64,000 nt of DNA from assembly GCF_021109255.1 (NCBI RefSeq), contig NZ_JAJODG010000001.1; one strand, 5' to 3'. The first letter of the stretch is position 1; every line of letters starts with the position of its first letter. The notes under the pieces were generated by a model, which did not search any database, was not told where the DNA came from, and worked only from the letters and a program-made list of their open reading frames with translations. Positions 42,623-51,720 of the stretch are shown here, piece after piece. The translations under genes were made by a program, and so were the position numbers. The DNA comes from Merdimmobilis hominis (GTDB lineage: Bacteria > Bacillota > Clostridia > Oscillospirales > Ruminococcaceae).

Positions 42623-44863
42623 CTAAACTTCTTGGGAATGAAGTAAGGCCCATGCTTCAAATTCAGGGATGGGCAATGGCGTGGAAAACACATATCCTTG
42701 AATCATATCGCAGTGAATCCGACGCAGAAAATCCACTTGGTCTTGGGATTCAATCCCTTCGGCCACAGTGTGGATCGCCAGATTGTCCGCAAGTTCCACA
42801 AAGCTGGCGACGACATTCTGCGCTTTGACGCTGTCCAAATCCTCAAAGAAACGGCGGTCCAGTTTAATGGTATCCACGTCCAAATCCTTGAGAAGCGCCA
42901 GGGAAGAGTACCCCACCCCAAAGTCGTCCAAGGAACACAAAAAGCCAAGCTGGTGCATTTCCCGGATGAAATTGTTCACCCATCCCCGCTGCTGGTCATC
43001 AAAGATGATGGACTCAGTCAGCTCAATTTCCAGGATGCCGTCAGGAATCCCATACTTCTCTTTCAGCGAAGAGAAGGGCTGTAGGAAGTTGGGGACTCGG
43101 AAATGGGCTCGGGATAGGTTGACCGAGATGGGGAGGAGCTGTTTCCCATCCTCCATCCAGCCGTGGAGCAGCCGGCAGACCTCCTCAAAGACATAGAGAT
43201 CCAACCGGCAGATGCGGTCACTTTTTTCAAAGAGAGGGATAAATTCGGAAGGGTAAATCATCCCCCGCTCGGGGTGGAACCAGCGGACCAGGGCCTCTGC
43301 ACCGCCGAGCTTCCCATCGCAGAGCCGGACCTTGGGCTGGAGATAGACCTGGAAATCCCGGTTTTCCAGGGAGGTTTCAAAGAGGGCAATAAGCTCCTGT
43401 TCCCTATTCATCCGCTGCATAATCTCCCCGTTATAAAACGAACAGATGTCTGGTTGTGTTTGATGGTTGCAGGCAGCCCGGGCGCGGGCCTGTAAGATGA
43501 CGATATTCAGCTCTGGGTCGTCAATCAGACAGGCCCCCTCCTGCAGGGTCAGATAATGGTGGATATTGGTGTATAAAGAGAAGGTGTTGATGGCCTTAGT
43601 CATTGCATCCAGCCGAGCCTGAACCCCTTCCAGCGTATGCTCCCGCAGACAAAGGAAAAACTGGTCAGTGTTGGCCCGTGTCGCCAATTCATAAGGGCGG
43701 ATGTTGGACATCAATGCGTGGTAGATGTGCTTTAGAATATTGTCGCCCTCTTGGACCCCGAAGTTTTCATTGATCAGCTTAAAACCTTTGACATTCAGGT
43801 ACACCAAGGTGTGGGTATTGGGATCCATCTGGGACGCGAGATCTTGGTACTGGAGCTGGAAGGAGGCCAAATTGCTGCCCCCAGTCAGCGGGTCGGTGAA
43901 GGCAATTTGTTCTAGCTGCCTCTGGTTGGACCGATAGATCTGGGCCATCCCATATAGAAACAAAAAGGAGACGCAAATAATGCCGCCCACGATTAAAAAA
44001 GAATAAAAAATGTAGGTATTTGCCTCCCCGGAGATCATATCCGCTGGGATGAGAGAGAGCAGGAACCAGTCGTTTACCCCCAACATTTGGTAGGAGAGAA
44101 TCAGCTGTCTGTTGTCCACTGCAGTGAACTGAAATGTCCCAGCCCGCTGGTTTTCCAGGTTTTCTTTCATAGAAACAAGGGCGCTTTTGGTTTTGGAATC
44201 GGTTTGGGACTGGAAGATGCCGTCCAGCTGGAGGAAGGGTTTCGAATCGGTGGGCGAGATCACCACTGTGCTTCTGCTGTCAATGATGCAGGTCAGTCCA
44301 TGGCCGCCAAAATTTTTGGGCCGGATCACTTCCTGTACATTCTCCTTATGGTGAAGCCCTACCAGGGCCCAATCCTGGGCGTTGTAAGTCCCCACAGGTG
44401 CTGAAAACAACAGGCATTGATCCTCGTCGTAGGTCACCGAATGCTCCCCCTGAAAGGAAGACTGCACCCCGGGTATCTTTTCAAAATCCCAGTAGGCGTA
44501 TTCCGATGGGATGGTCACTCCTTCAGAGGAGACCAATGCCAGGGCGTCAAACCCCAAAATTTCGGCTTGTTCTTGCAGATAGGAGGGGACGTCTACTATC
44601 TTCGAATTCTGAGAGAAAGAATTGCTCAACAGATGAAGAGACCGCTGGTAGGATTTAAATCGGGAGGAGATATCACTGGCCAGCTGATAGGACATATCAC
44701 GGGCATAGTCCTCAGTGCTGTGAACCAGGGCTCTCCTCAAAGCGGAAGTGTTCCAAACCATCAAGACGAGTACCAAGAAGAAGACAATGGACACCACACC
44801 GGTTTTGAGCACCCAATTTTTTGTGGGTTTTTGTAAAAGCGGATAGGATTTGCTTCGGCTCAT
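42623..44863 (-). CDS. Membrane sensor with degenerate GGDEF and intact EAL domain (c-di-GMP phosphodiesterase)
   Basis: The 746-residue protein has two membrane helices (about 20-40 and 285-307) flanking a dCACHE-like extracytoplasmic sensor. The GGDEF domain that follows (about 320-480) reads RANTDQF where RxGGDEF is expected, so it should not make c-di-GMP. The C-terminal EAL domain (about 495-740) keeps EALVRW, NLSRAHF, ELTES, DDFGVGYSS, KLDRRF, EGIES and QGYVFS, all needed to hydrolyse c-di-GMP. The likely job is to lower c-di-GMP in response to an outside ligand. It is monocistronic on the minus strand. Confidence 0.92.
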   Translation of the reverse strand: MSRSKSYPLLQKPTKNWVLKTGVVSIVFFLVLVLMVWNTSALRRALVHSTEDYARDMSYQLASDISSRFKSYQRSLHLLSNSFSQNSKIVDVPSYLQEQAEILGFDALALVSSEGVTIPSEYAYWDFEKIPGVQSSFQGEHSVTYDEDQCLLFSAPVGTYNAQDWALVGLHHKENVQEVIRPKNFGGHGLTCIIDSRSTVVISPTDSKPFLQLDGIFQSQTDSKTKSALVSMKENLENQRAGTFQFTAVDNRQLILSYQMLGVNDWFLLSLIPADMISGEANTYIFYSFLIVGGIICVSFLFLYGMAQIYRSNQRQLEQIAFTDPLTGGSNLASFQLQYQDLASQMDPNTHTLVYLNVKGFKLINENFGVQEGDNILKHIYHALMSNIRPYELATRANTDQFFLCLREHTLEGVQARLDAMTKAINTFSLYTNIHHYLTLQEGACLIDDPELNIVILQARARAACNHQTQPDICSFYNGEIMQRMNREQELIALFETSLENRDFQVYLQPKVRLCDGKLGGAEALVRWFHPERGMIYPSEFIPLFEKSDRICRLDLYVFEEVCRLLHGWMEDGKQLLPISVNLSRAHFRVPNFLQPFSSLKEKYGIPDGILEIELTESIIFDDQQRGWVNNFIREMHQLGFLCSLDDFGVGYSSLALLKDLDVDTIKLDRRFFEDLDSVKAQNVVASFVELADNLAIHTVAEGIESQDQVDFLRRIHCDMIQGYVFSTPLPIPEFEAWALLHSQEV

Positions 44864-45164
44864 CGTTTTTCACCCCAGCTTCTTGCGTGAATTATAATAC
44901 AATCTTAACATATTTTAGAGGGGATCGACAATTGAAAATCTATAAACATATGCATATAATTGCCGCTTAATGGCGGCTATTGTACCATAAAATCTGCACA
45001 AACTGTAAGAATTCCTTGCAGGGCGAAGCCCTTTGCGGAGGAAGGGCGTTCCGCCCGATAGGGATTTCTTCCCCAAAGGGCCATTCCAGATGGGGCAAAG
45101 GGAAGGAATGGGGGCGATCGTGTTTGCCGCACGGCTGGGCCCATCAGTTTTTTGCGCCAATATA
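44864..45164. other. Intergenic region between divergent genes, no gene seen
   Basis: The left part (44885-44995) is AT-rich and should hold the promoter of the GGDEF/EAL gene on the minus strand; several TATAAT-like words occur but no confident pair. The right part is GC-rich with small hairpins. An in-frame upstream extension of the radical SAM gene to 45033 lacks a ribosome binding site and crosses its promoter. Confidence 0.4.
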
Positions 45165-45193
45165 TTGAAGAATCCCAATCTCGGCGATATAAT
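45165..45193 (+). promoter_or_regulatory. Sigma-A-type promoter of the radical SAM gene
   Basis: TTGAAG, 17-base spacer, TATAAT, 82 bases ahead of the chosen ATG. Confidence 0.7.
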
Positions 45194-45275
45194 AAAATTA
45201 GAGCCTGCGCGTCCCATCGCTGCGGGCCCGCTGGATTCTATTTTGCTCTGTCAAAGTCCTAGGAGGGATTATTTT

Positions 45276-46139
45276 ATGGAATATGAGGGACAAATTTGTC
45301 GGGGCCCCATGGAGCGGGCCTCCTATATGCTGCCGGTTTCGGTGGGCTGTTCCTACAACCAGTGCCGTTTTTGCATGCTCTTCAAGCATCTGACCTACCG
45401 GGAACTCCCCTTGGACCAGATTGAGGCGGAGCTGCAGCGCGTCTTCCAGGCGGGAGGCAACCCCAAAACGGTGTTTTTGGGGGACGGCAATGCTTTCCAG
45501 CTGGATACGGAACGCCTTCTGGAGATTTTGGGGCGGATTCACCGGTATTTCCCCGCCTGTGAGACGGTCAATATGGACGCCACGGTTCAGAATGTCCTCC
45601 GAAAGGGGGAGGATGAGCTTCTTGCCCTCGCCAGGGCGGGAGTGAGGCACCTGTATTTGGGAATTGAGACCGGCCTGGATGACGTCCTTGCCAGCATGAA
45701 CAAGGGCCATACCCTACAGCAAGCTTATGAGGCCATCGACCGGATCCACCGGGCGGGGATGATCTACGATGCCCATATGATGACCGGCGTGGCGGGCAAG
45801 GGCAGAGGGCTGGAAAACGCCCAAGCTTTGGCGGATTTTTACAACCGGACCCGTCCGGAGCGGATTATCAATTTCTCTATGTTTATCCACCGGGAGGCCC
45901 CGCTGTACCAAGATATATTGGAGGGCCGGTTTACCCCGGCAGACGAGCTGGAAAATTTAAGGGAGGAGCGGCTTCTTCTGGAATTGCTGGATACATCCCT
46001 CGTCTACGATGGCTTTCACGACATCATCCCCTTCCGGGTGCGGGGGACCCTGCCCCACGACCGGGAGAAAATGCTGAAAAAGCTGGACGGGGCCATCGGG
46101 GAGCAGCAGGGCAAGGAACCGCTGATCGCCTTGGTGTAA
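45276..46139 (+). CDS. Radical SAM protein of unknown substrate
   Basis: The 287-residue protein carries the radical SAM motif CxxxCxxC in VGCSYNQCRFC (about 24-34) in an Elp3/MiaB/NifB-like core: FLGDGNAFQLD binds SAM, and RHLYLGIETGLDDVL and MTGVAGKGRG follow the usual order. There is no B12-binding or TRAM domain. The ATG at 45276 has AGGAGGG upstream and matches the family start; the longer open frame to 45033 is not used. It is monocistronic. The substrate cannot be inferred from context. Confidence 0.85.
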   Translation: MEYEGQICRGPMERASYMLPVSVGCSYNQCRFCMLFKHLTYRELPLDQIEAELQRVFQAGGNPKTVFLGDGNAFQLDTERLLEILGRIHRYFPACETVNMDATVQNVLRKGEDELLALARAGVRHLYLGIETGLDDVLASMNKGHTLQQAYEAIDRIHRAGMIYDAHMMTGVAGKGRGLENAQALADFYNRTRPERIINFSMFIHREAPLYQDILEGRFTPADELENLREERLLLELLDTSLVYDGFHDIIPFRVRGTLPHDREKMLKKLDGAIGEQQGKEPLIALV

Positions 46140-46200
46140 GCCTGGGCCTTTCCCATCGGCGGCAAAGCAGCGCACTTTTCCAAACACCCATAGTTCTATA

Positions 46201-46242
46201 AAAGCGGGCCCCCAACCTCTTTTAGAGGTTGGGGGCCCGCTT
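46201..46242. terminator. Strong hairpin terminator between radical SAM and importer genes
   Basis: A perfect 19-bp stem, AAGCGGGCCCCCAACCTCT with its complement, around loop TTT. On the minus strand it is followed by TTTATAG, so it probably ends the importer operon; it also blocks read-through from the left. Confidence 0.85.
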
Positions 46243-46266
46243 GGCGCGCGACGTGGGTGAAGAAGG

Positions 46267-46911
46267 CTATTCCCCGCACAATTCCAGGATGCGGCTGCAA
46301 AACCTCCGGCAGAGGATTGGGTCGTGGGAGATAAAGAGATAGCTGACCCCTTCTTGTTTTTGAATTTCTTCCAACAGATGGACCACCTGGGCTTGGGAGA
46401 TCACATCCAGCATGCTGGTGGGCTCGTCCAATACCACCAGTTTCGGCTGCATCAGCATCACCCGGGCGAGGGCCAGCCGCTGCAGTTCCCCGCCGGAAAG
46501 TTCCCTGGGATAGCGCCCCAAGTGCTCCCGGTAGATGCCAAATTGGGCGAGGAATTCCACAAGGGCATCCTCTTGGCAGGGGATCCGCCGGAACCGGTAG
46601 GGCTCCTTTATGCTGTCCCATAGGCGAAGCCGGGGATTGAAGGAGACCTCCGGGTGCTGGAACAGGATTTGGATGCCCCTGCGGGCCTCCCCACGAAAAG
46701 GGAAGCTAAGCTCTTCCCCTTGGAAAAATAGCCGCCCTGCTGTAGGGCGCAGAATACCGGCCACCATCTGCCCGACGGTGGATTTTCCGCTGCCGCTCTC
46801 CCCCAACAGCCCCAGGGTCTCCCCCGAGCCGATGGAAAAGCTGATCTGGGAGACTGTGTCTCTCGCTGAGCCAGGGTAGCGCTTGGCCAGGCCCACCGCC
46901 TCAAGAACCAT
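46267..46911 (-). CDS. Peptide/nickel-type ABC importer ATPase (DppF/NikE-like, short)
   Basis: The 214-residue ATPase has Walker A GESGSGKST (about 37-45), a Q-loop near FQHPEVSFNP (the PEVSFNP form is typical of the Opp/Nik group), signature LSGGELQR, Walker B LVVLDEPTSMLD and LFISHD. It ends directly after the switch His region and lacks the oligopeptide C-terminal extension, so it is shorter than usual OppF but close to NikE-type proteins. The ATG at 46911 lies inside the end of the previous gene. It is the last gene of a five-gene importer operon controlled by a cobalamin riboswitch. Confidence 0.9.
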   Translation of the reverse strand: MVLEAVGLAKRYPGSARDTVSQISFSIGSGETLGLLGESGSGKSTVGQMVAGILRPTAGRLFFQGEELSFPFRGEARRGIQILFQHPEVSFNPRLRLWDSIKEPYRFRRIPCQEDALVEFLAQFGIYREHLGRYPRELSGGELQRLALARVMLMQPKLVVLDEPTSMLDVISQAQVVHLLEEIQKQEGVSYLFISHDPILCRRFCSRILELCGE

Positions 46912-47824
46912 AGTTCCAGCACCTCACTTTTCGGCCGTCCCCCACCGGGAAGAAAGGGGGATTTTCCCGGCACCGGCTCCGTTTCCAAGGACATCGGCGG
47001 TAATACCGGCAGGCCCCCGCCAATTGGGAATCCTCCCGAGGCGGCGCAAAGCCCGTTTCCGCCTGGAGGCCGTTTTCCGGCAGGGCAGCCAGCATCGCCT
47101 GGGAATAGGGGTGAAGGGGCTCCCGGAAAAATGCCTCCTTGGAGCACCACTCCACCTGCTGGGAGGCGTACAGCACCGCCATCTGCTGGGCAACCTCTTG
47201 GGCGAAGCGCAGGTCGTGGGTGACGCAGAGGATAGCCTGGTCTTCCAGCCGGCGGAAGGCGTCCACCACCAGTTCAATCCGGTGTCCATCCAAGCCCTTG
47301 GTGGGTTCGTCAGCGAAGAGAAGAGGGGCCCCCTGTGCAACCCCCATGGCGATCATCGCCCGCTGGCGCATCCCGCCGCTGAGGGTGTGGGGGTATTGGC
47401 GGGCCAACTTTTCCTCCTGCCCGAAGTCAAAACGGCGCAGGGCTGCGACAGCCCGGGCGAGAGCCTCCTTTTTGGACAGGTTTTGGTGGATCATCAGCGG
47501 TTCCCCTACCTGGTACCCCACCGGGAGCAGGGGATTCATCCCGTTGCCGCTGCCCTGGGGCACATAGGAGATGCGCTCGCCGCGGACGCGGTTCATTTCC
47601 TTGGGGGAGAGGGTGAGAAGATCGGTTCCATCCAAAAGGGCGCGCCCGCTGACCGACGCGCTCGCCGGAAGCATTTGGAGGATGGCAAGTAGCAATACGC
47701 TTTTTCCACTGCCCGTCTCCCCCACTAGGACGACCTTTTCTTTTTCTCCCACCGAGAGGGATATATCGCTCACCGCCTCGGAAGCTCCGCCAAAGCGGAC
47801 GGATAAATGTTCAATATCCAGCAT
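46901..47824 (-). CDS. Peptide/nickel-type ABC importer ATPase (DppD/NikD-like)
   Basis: The 307-residue ATPase has Walker A GETGSGKSV (about 36-44), signature LSGGMRQR, Walker B LLFADEPTKGLD and THDLRFAQ. The C-terminal oligopeptide extension is present, ending with four cysteines in CRYYRRC, SRC and KVRC spacing, the Cys-rich tail in which OppD-type proteins often bind an iron-sulfur cluster. GGAGGAACTGAT precedes the ATG. It overlaps the next gene by 11 bases and follows the permease gene after one base. Confidence 0.92.
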   Translation of the reverse strand: MLDIEHLSVRFGGASEAVSDISLSVGEKEKVVLVGETGSGKSVLLLAILQMLPASASVSGRALLDGTDLLTLSPKEMNRVRGERISYVPQGSGNGMNPLLPVGYQVGEPLMIHQNLSKKEALARAVAALRRFDFGQEEKLARQYPHTLSGGMRQRAMIAMGVAQGAPLLFADEPTKGLDGHRIELVVDAFRRLEDQAILCVTHDLRFAQEVAQQMAVLYASQQVEWCSKEAFFREPLHPYSQAMLAALPENGLQAETGFAPPREDSQLAGACRYYRRCPWKRSRCRENPPFFPVGDGRKVRCWNYGS

Positions 47825-47825
47825 A

Positions 47826-48635
47826 TCAGTTCCTCCTCCCCAGTTGTTGCTGCCCCCCGTAGCTCAACAGCAGAAACCCCAGCACCGACAGCGAGATGCA
47901 GAGGATGGGGGGCAGATACCACCACCAGTACCCGTTGATGATCCCGCTGCGGAAAAACGCGTAGTGGAGGATACCGCCCCAGCTCTTTTGGCCGATGACC
48001 CCCAGCCCCAAAAAGCTGAGGCTGGCTTCGGTGAGCATGGCGTTTCCCACCGCCAGCACCCCGCGGACAAAGACGATGTCAAACAGGTTGGGCAGTATGT
48101 GCCGCGCCATGATGTACCCATGGGAAGCACCCATGGTCTGTTCAATTTTGACAAAGGGCAGCTCCTTGAGCTGCAACACCCTGGAGCGGATGATCCGGGC
48201 GGTTCCGCTCCAGGCGGTGATGCAGATGGCGATGATGATGTTCCACAAGCTGGGGGACAAAAATGCCGCCAGCACAATGGTCACCGGCAGGGAGGGAATG
48301 GCTTGGGCCACAGCGGTGACCTCCATCAACGCCCGATCCCACCAGCCTCCCAAATAGCCGGACAGCATCCCTATACAAACGCCGGCCACAGTGACTGCCA
48401 AGGCGGACACCAGTCCGATGATGAGGGAGATGCGGGTCCCGTAGAGGAGCTCGCTGAAGATATCCTGCCCCAGGTCGTTGGTGCCCAACAGGTGCTGGGC
48501 CGAGGGGCGCAGATAAGGGGTGCCCATCTGGTAGGGATCGCAGGGGGCGAGAATGGGGGCAAATACCCCCACCAACAGGATAATGAGCAGGATAAAAAGT
48601 CCCACCTTAAACGCAATCGGCTGTTTACCCAACAT
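47826..48635 (-). CDS. Peptide/nickel-type ABC importer permease (DppC/NikC-like)
   Basis: The 269-residue permease has about six helices, the DppC-type opening LFILLIILLVGVFAPILAPCDP and GTNDLGQDIFSELLYGTR, and the coupling loop EQTMGASHGYIMARHILPN (about 153-171). It forms the translocation pore with the upstream permease. Its ATG lies 11 bases inside the upstream gene. The genes are tightly packed, as in one operon. Confidence 0.93.
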   Translation of the reverse strand: MLGKQPIAFKVGLFILLIILLVGVFAPILAPCDPYQMGTPYLRPSAQHLLGTNDLGQDIFSELLYGTRISLIIGLVSALAVTVAGVCIGMLSGYLGGWWDRALMEVTAVAQAIPSLPVTIVLAAFLSPSLWNIIIAICITAWSGTARIIRSRVLQLKELPFVKIEQTMGASHGYIMARHILPNLFDIVFVRGVLAVGNAMLTEASLSFLGLGVIGQKSWGGILHYAFFRSGIINGYWWWYLPPILCISLSVLGFLLLSYGGQQQLGRRN

Positions 48636-49620
48636 GGTTCATCCCCTCCCGCACGCGGGGATCCACTGCCAGGCAGAGGAGATCCGCAATCAGATTAAAG
48701 GCCACTACGCAGATGGAGATCAGGAGAAAACAGGTTTGCAGCATGGGGAAATCCTTGGCGTTTACTGCGTCGTAAATCAAGGTGCCCATCCCCTTCCAGG
48801 AAAAGACGATCTCGGTCATCATGGAACCCGCCAACATTCCCCCGAACTGCATGCAAATAGAGGTGAGATAAGGGCAGAGGGCGTTTTTCAGCACATGGCG
48901 GGAGAGGACTTTCCCTTGGGAGAGACCCTTGGAGATGGCGGTGGATACATAATCCTCCTGCCGGATGAGGGAGACAGTGCTCTTCATGAGCATGTAGTTG
49001 GAAGAGGTCTTATATAAGACCAGCACCGCAAGGGGAAGCGCCATGTGGTGAAGGATGTCCAGCCCCTTGGCAAAGCCGGTGAGCCCGCCGGAGGTGATAC
49101 CGGAGATGGGGAACCACCCCAGCTGGAAAGCGAAGCAGATGAGAAAGAGGATGGCCAAACAGTTGGTGGGCACAGTGGAGATGAGGAGGAAGCAGGGGGT
49201 GGCCGCCAGGTCAAATCTGCCTCCTGGCTTCCAGCCCGCCCACAGGCCCAGCGCCCCGCCCAGGAAAGCGGCGATGACGGTGGCCGGAATGGCGAGGAAT
49301 AGGGTCCATTTCATCCGGAAAAGCACCGTCTCCAGCACCGGGGCCTTGGTCCGGTAGGAGTTGCCGAAATCCAGGCGGGCGGTTTTGCCCAGGTAGGTGA
49401 GATACTGCCGGCCGAGGGATTGGTTGAGGCCGTATTCCCCGCGGATTTCTTCGATGACCTGGGGGGCGTGTACCTCCAGGTTGTAGTACTCCTCCTCCCC
49501 GATGATGTGGAGCACCGGATCCCCTGGCATAAACCGGATGAGGAAGAAGTTGAGGGTGACAATGCAGAACACAATTAGGACGGATTCCCCAAGCCGCCCC
49601 AGCAGGGTGCGTTTTGCCAT
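48625..49620 (-). CDS. Peptide/nickel-type ABC importer permease (DppB/NikB-like)
   Basis: The 331-residue permease has the DppB-type layout: an N-terminal helix followed by FFLIRFMPGDP (about 26-36), a periplasmic-type loop, then five more helices and the coupling segment YVSTAISKGLSQGKVLSRHVLKN (about 213-235, read in two parts). AAGGA lies 13 bases upstream of the ATG, somewhat far. It follows the binding protein gene after 53 bases, which is usual for these operons. Confidence 0.93.
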   Translation of the reverse strand: MAKRTLLGRLGESVLIVFCIVTLNFFLIRFMPGDPVLHIIGEEEYYNLEVHAPQVIEEIRGEYGLNQSLGRQYLTYLGKTARLDFGNSYRTKAPVLETVLFRMKWTLFLAIPATVIAAFLGGALGLWAGWKPGGRFDLAATPCFLLISTVPTNCLAILFLICFAFQLGWFPISGITSGGLTGFAKGLDILHHMALPLAVLVLYKTSSNYMLMKSTVSLIRQEDYVSTAISKGLSQGKVLSRHVLKNALCPYLTSICMQFGGMLAGSMMTEIVFSWKGMGTLIYDAVNAKDFPMLQTCFLLISICVVAFNLIADLLCLAVDPRVREGMNHVG

Positions 49621-49673
49621 AGGTCAGCATTCCTTTCTATCAAGTTGCCCAGGAAACCCTTTTAAAGGGCAGG

Positions 49674-51320
49674 CTAGGCGTTTTTGGGGCGGACGCTGAA
49701 CCAAGTTTTGTTGTTGATTACCCCCCAGCCGGGGATGTTGGTGAACCCCTCAAACCGGTCGGTCCGGTAGGGGAAATAGGCCTTGTCCCAACACAAGGCC
49801 AGGCCGATGACCTCCTGGTCCGCAATGGCTTGAAGGTCCTTCATGGCCGCGCTGTATTCCTCATAGCTTCTGCCTTGTTGCTTGGCTTCATAGGCTGCGA
49901 CAAAAGCGGGCAGGGTACAGGTTCCCCAAGGGTTGCTGTCGTTTTGGATGATGTACATAAAAGCGGTGTCGTACATAGCTACGCCTGGGGAAGTGTAGCC
50001 GATGTACAGCTGGTAAGTGCCCTCTTTGCGCACTTGGGTGGCATGGTCGGCGTTGCGCACGCTCTCCTCGTCCAAGGTGGTGCGGATGCCTACCTCCTCC
50101 AGGTTGGCTTTGAGGATTTCTGCGATCCGCAGGTATAAGGGTTGGCGGGTCTTGTTGTATTGAGGGGTGATGAGGACGTTCATTTCACTGCCATCGGGCA
50201 ATTCCCGGAAACCGTCGCCGTCCTTATCCAGGTAGCCCCCTTCTTCCAGAATGGCCTTGGCTGCCTCCTGATCCTGGGACAGCTTGGGAAGGCTGGGGTC
50301 AAAGCCTTTGTTGGGTGGGGCGACAATGCCGGTGCCGGGGATTTGGCCGTCTTCCCCGCCGATGGAGGTGCGCAGAAGCTCGTAATCCAAGGCGCTTCGC
50401 ACCGCTTTGCGAAATGCCAAGTCGTCGGTCGGTTTTTGGTTAAACCCAAAGACCAGCTGGTAGTTGCCGGGGTTGTCACTCATTCCGGGGTTCAGGTTTT
50501 CCACTCCGGTTACCGAAGGGGCCATGGTGGCGCTCAAGGAATTGGAGTAATCATACATGGCGTCGATCTCCCCAGTGCGCAGGGCCATCACCAGGGCGTC
50601 GTGGCTGTCGTAGGTCTTGACAGTAACTTTGTCAAAAGCGGGGGTGCCCATAAAGTATTCGCCCACCGATTGGTAGGTGATCACCTGGGCTTCGGGATCG
50701 TAGCCGGTCATGCGGAATGGGCCGCAGCCGATGGAGGCGTCTTCCCCTTGGTATTCTTTATAATCGCCATCCACTTTCTCCCAGACGTGCTTGGGGGAAA
50801 GTTTGACAAAGTTTGCCATGCTGTTGAGGGCGTTAAATGCCTTGCCGTCCTCAAAGGTCAACTTGGCGGTGGTATCGTCTATTTTTTCCACAGCGGTCAA
50901 GCCGGTGCAGTATCCGCTTTTCTTCTGGATTTGGTAGCGAAAGGTGAAGAGGACATCGTCCATGGTCACCGGCTCACCATCGTGCCAGGTGACCCCTTTG
51001 TCGGTGGCAAAGGTGGCAGTCAAGGTGTTTTTGTCGTCGCTGATCTCCCAAGAGGTCATCATGTAGGGCTGGACTTCCCCGTTTTCATCGGTGGTTACAA
51101 AGGGGGCAGCGCACAAGCCGGTGTAGTTCAGCTTGCCAAAAGAGCCATTTTCGGTCATGGCATTGAAGCCGTCCGCCGACGCGGTGGTCCCCACCCGGAG
51201 GGTGAGCTCCGAGGAGCCGCCAGCCCCAGAGGGGGTACCGGTGCTGGCAGCAGAACAGCCGGCCGTGACCAAAAGGGCCGCCAGCGCCGCGGAGAGCAGC
51301 ATGTTTTTCAGGTGCATCAT
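49674..51320 (-). CDS. Peptide/nickel-type solute-binding lipoprotein (SBP_bac_5)
   Basis: The 548-residue protein has a lipoprotein signal (lipobox VTAGC, near Cys22) and an SBP_bac_5 fold: LTLRVGTTASADGFN, then WEISDDKNTLTATFATDKGVTWHDGEPVTMDDV near 100 and late AFRKAVRSALDYELL. The family binds oligopeptides, nickel or metal chelates outside the cell. The open frame runs further upstream to 51536, but that part is the riboswitch expression region; ATG at 51320 with GGGAGA eight bases upstream is the start. Control by a cobalamin riboswitch suggests that the cargo is linked to B12, such as cobalt, a cobalt chelate, or a corrinoid precursor. This is inference. Confidence 0.92.
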   Translation of the reverse strand: MMHLKNMLLSAALAALLVTAGCSAASTGTPSGAGGSSELTLRVGTTASADGFNAMTENGSFGKLNYTGLCAAPFVTTDENGEVQPYMMTSWEISDDKNTLTATFATDKGVTWHDGEPVTMDDVLFTFRYQIQKKSGYCTGLTAVEKIDDTTAKLTFEDGKAFNALNSMANFVKLSPKHVWEKVDGDYKEYQGEDASIGCGPFRMTGYDPEAQVITYQSVGEYFMGTPAFDKVTVKTYDSHDALVMALRTGEIDAMYDYSNSLSATMAPSVTGVENLNPGMSDNPGNYQLVFGFNQKPTDDLAFRKAVRSALDYELLRTSIGGEDGQIPGTGIVAPPNKGFDPSLPKLSQDQEAAKAILEEGGYLDKDGDGFRELPDGSEMNVLITPQYNKTRQPLYLRIAEILKANLEEVGIRTTLDEESVRNADHATQVRKEGTYQLYIGYTSPGVAMYDTAFMYIIQNDSNPWGTCTLPAFVAAYEAKQQGRSYEEYSAAMKDLQAIADQEVIGLALCWDKAYFPYRTDRFEGFTNIPGWGVINNKTWFSVRPKNA

Positions 51321-51384
51321 ATTGGATTCTCCCTTTCTCTTGCCGGATATCCCGGCAGATTTCGTTCCTGCCGGGGGAGAATTG

Positions 51385-51416
51385 AAAAACCCCCGGCTCT
51401 CTTTAAGTCGGGGGTT
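51385..51416 (-). terminator. Expression-platform terminator of the cobalamin riboswitch
   Basis: On the minus strand AACCCCCGAC pairs with CCGGGGGTT (one bulge) and is followed by TTTTT, about 65 bases ahead of the binding-protein start. A second hairpin, GCCCCTC-AAAAAA-GAGGGGC followed by TGTTTTT (51477-51458), lies between it and the aptamer. Confidence 0.75.
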
Positions 51417-51539
51417 TGAAACCTCATGGGCAGAGGGACAAAGGTGCGCCAAAAACAGCCCCTCTTTTTTGAGGGGCCTGCCGCAAATGCACTCACGCCT
51501 GAGAATTTCTCCGTCGCTCGCAGAGAACTCATGCAATTT

Positions 51540-51706
51540 CGATGCATCCTGTATTCTGGCTTAAGCTTCCAGCATCCAATAAACCGCGCCTTCCCAGTCT
51601 CCCAGTGGCATGTTGCGGCGGACTCAGCTAACACAGCGGCGGGACCGCACGGGATTCCAACCCGTTTCCTGGCCGCGGGCAAAGCTGCCGGCGGCCGATG
51701 CACCGA
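51540..51706 (-). promoter_or_regulatory. Cobalamin riboswitch aptamer controlling the five-gene importer
   Basis: Read on the minus strand the conserved parts appear in order: GGTGCATCGG at the start (51704-51695), GGAAACGGGTTGGAATCCCG with GCGGTCCCGCCGCTGT (about 51671-51632), GCCACTGGGAGACTGGGAAGG (about 51610-51590, core GCCACTG and TGGGAAGG) and the B12 box AAGCCAGAATACAGGATGCATCG (51562-51540, core AGCCAGAATAC). Binding of adenosyl- or methylcobalamin would favour the downstream terminator and switch the importer off. The class call is based on sequence motifs and is confident. Confidence 0.93.
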
Positions 51707-51720
51707 TTCAATTTGAGTTC

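Noticed and set aside
45033..45275. N-terminal extension of the radical SAM protein
   Set aside because: It spans the TTGAAG/TATAAT promoter and has no family similarity; the ATG at 45276 has a good AGGAGGG.
51321..51536. In-frame N-terminal extension of the importer binding protein
   Set aside because: It runs through the riboswitch terminator and leader and lacks a ribosome binding site, while the ATG at 51320 gives a normal lipoprotein signal peptide.
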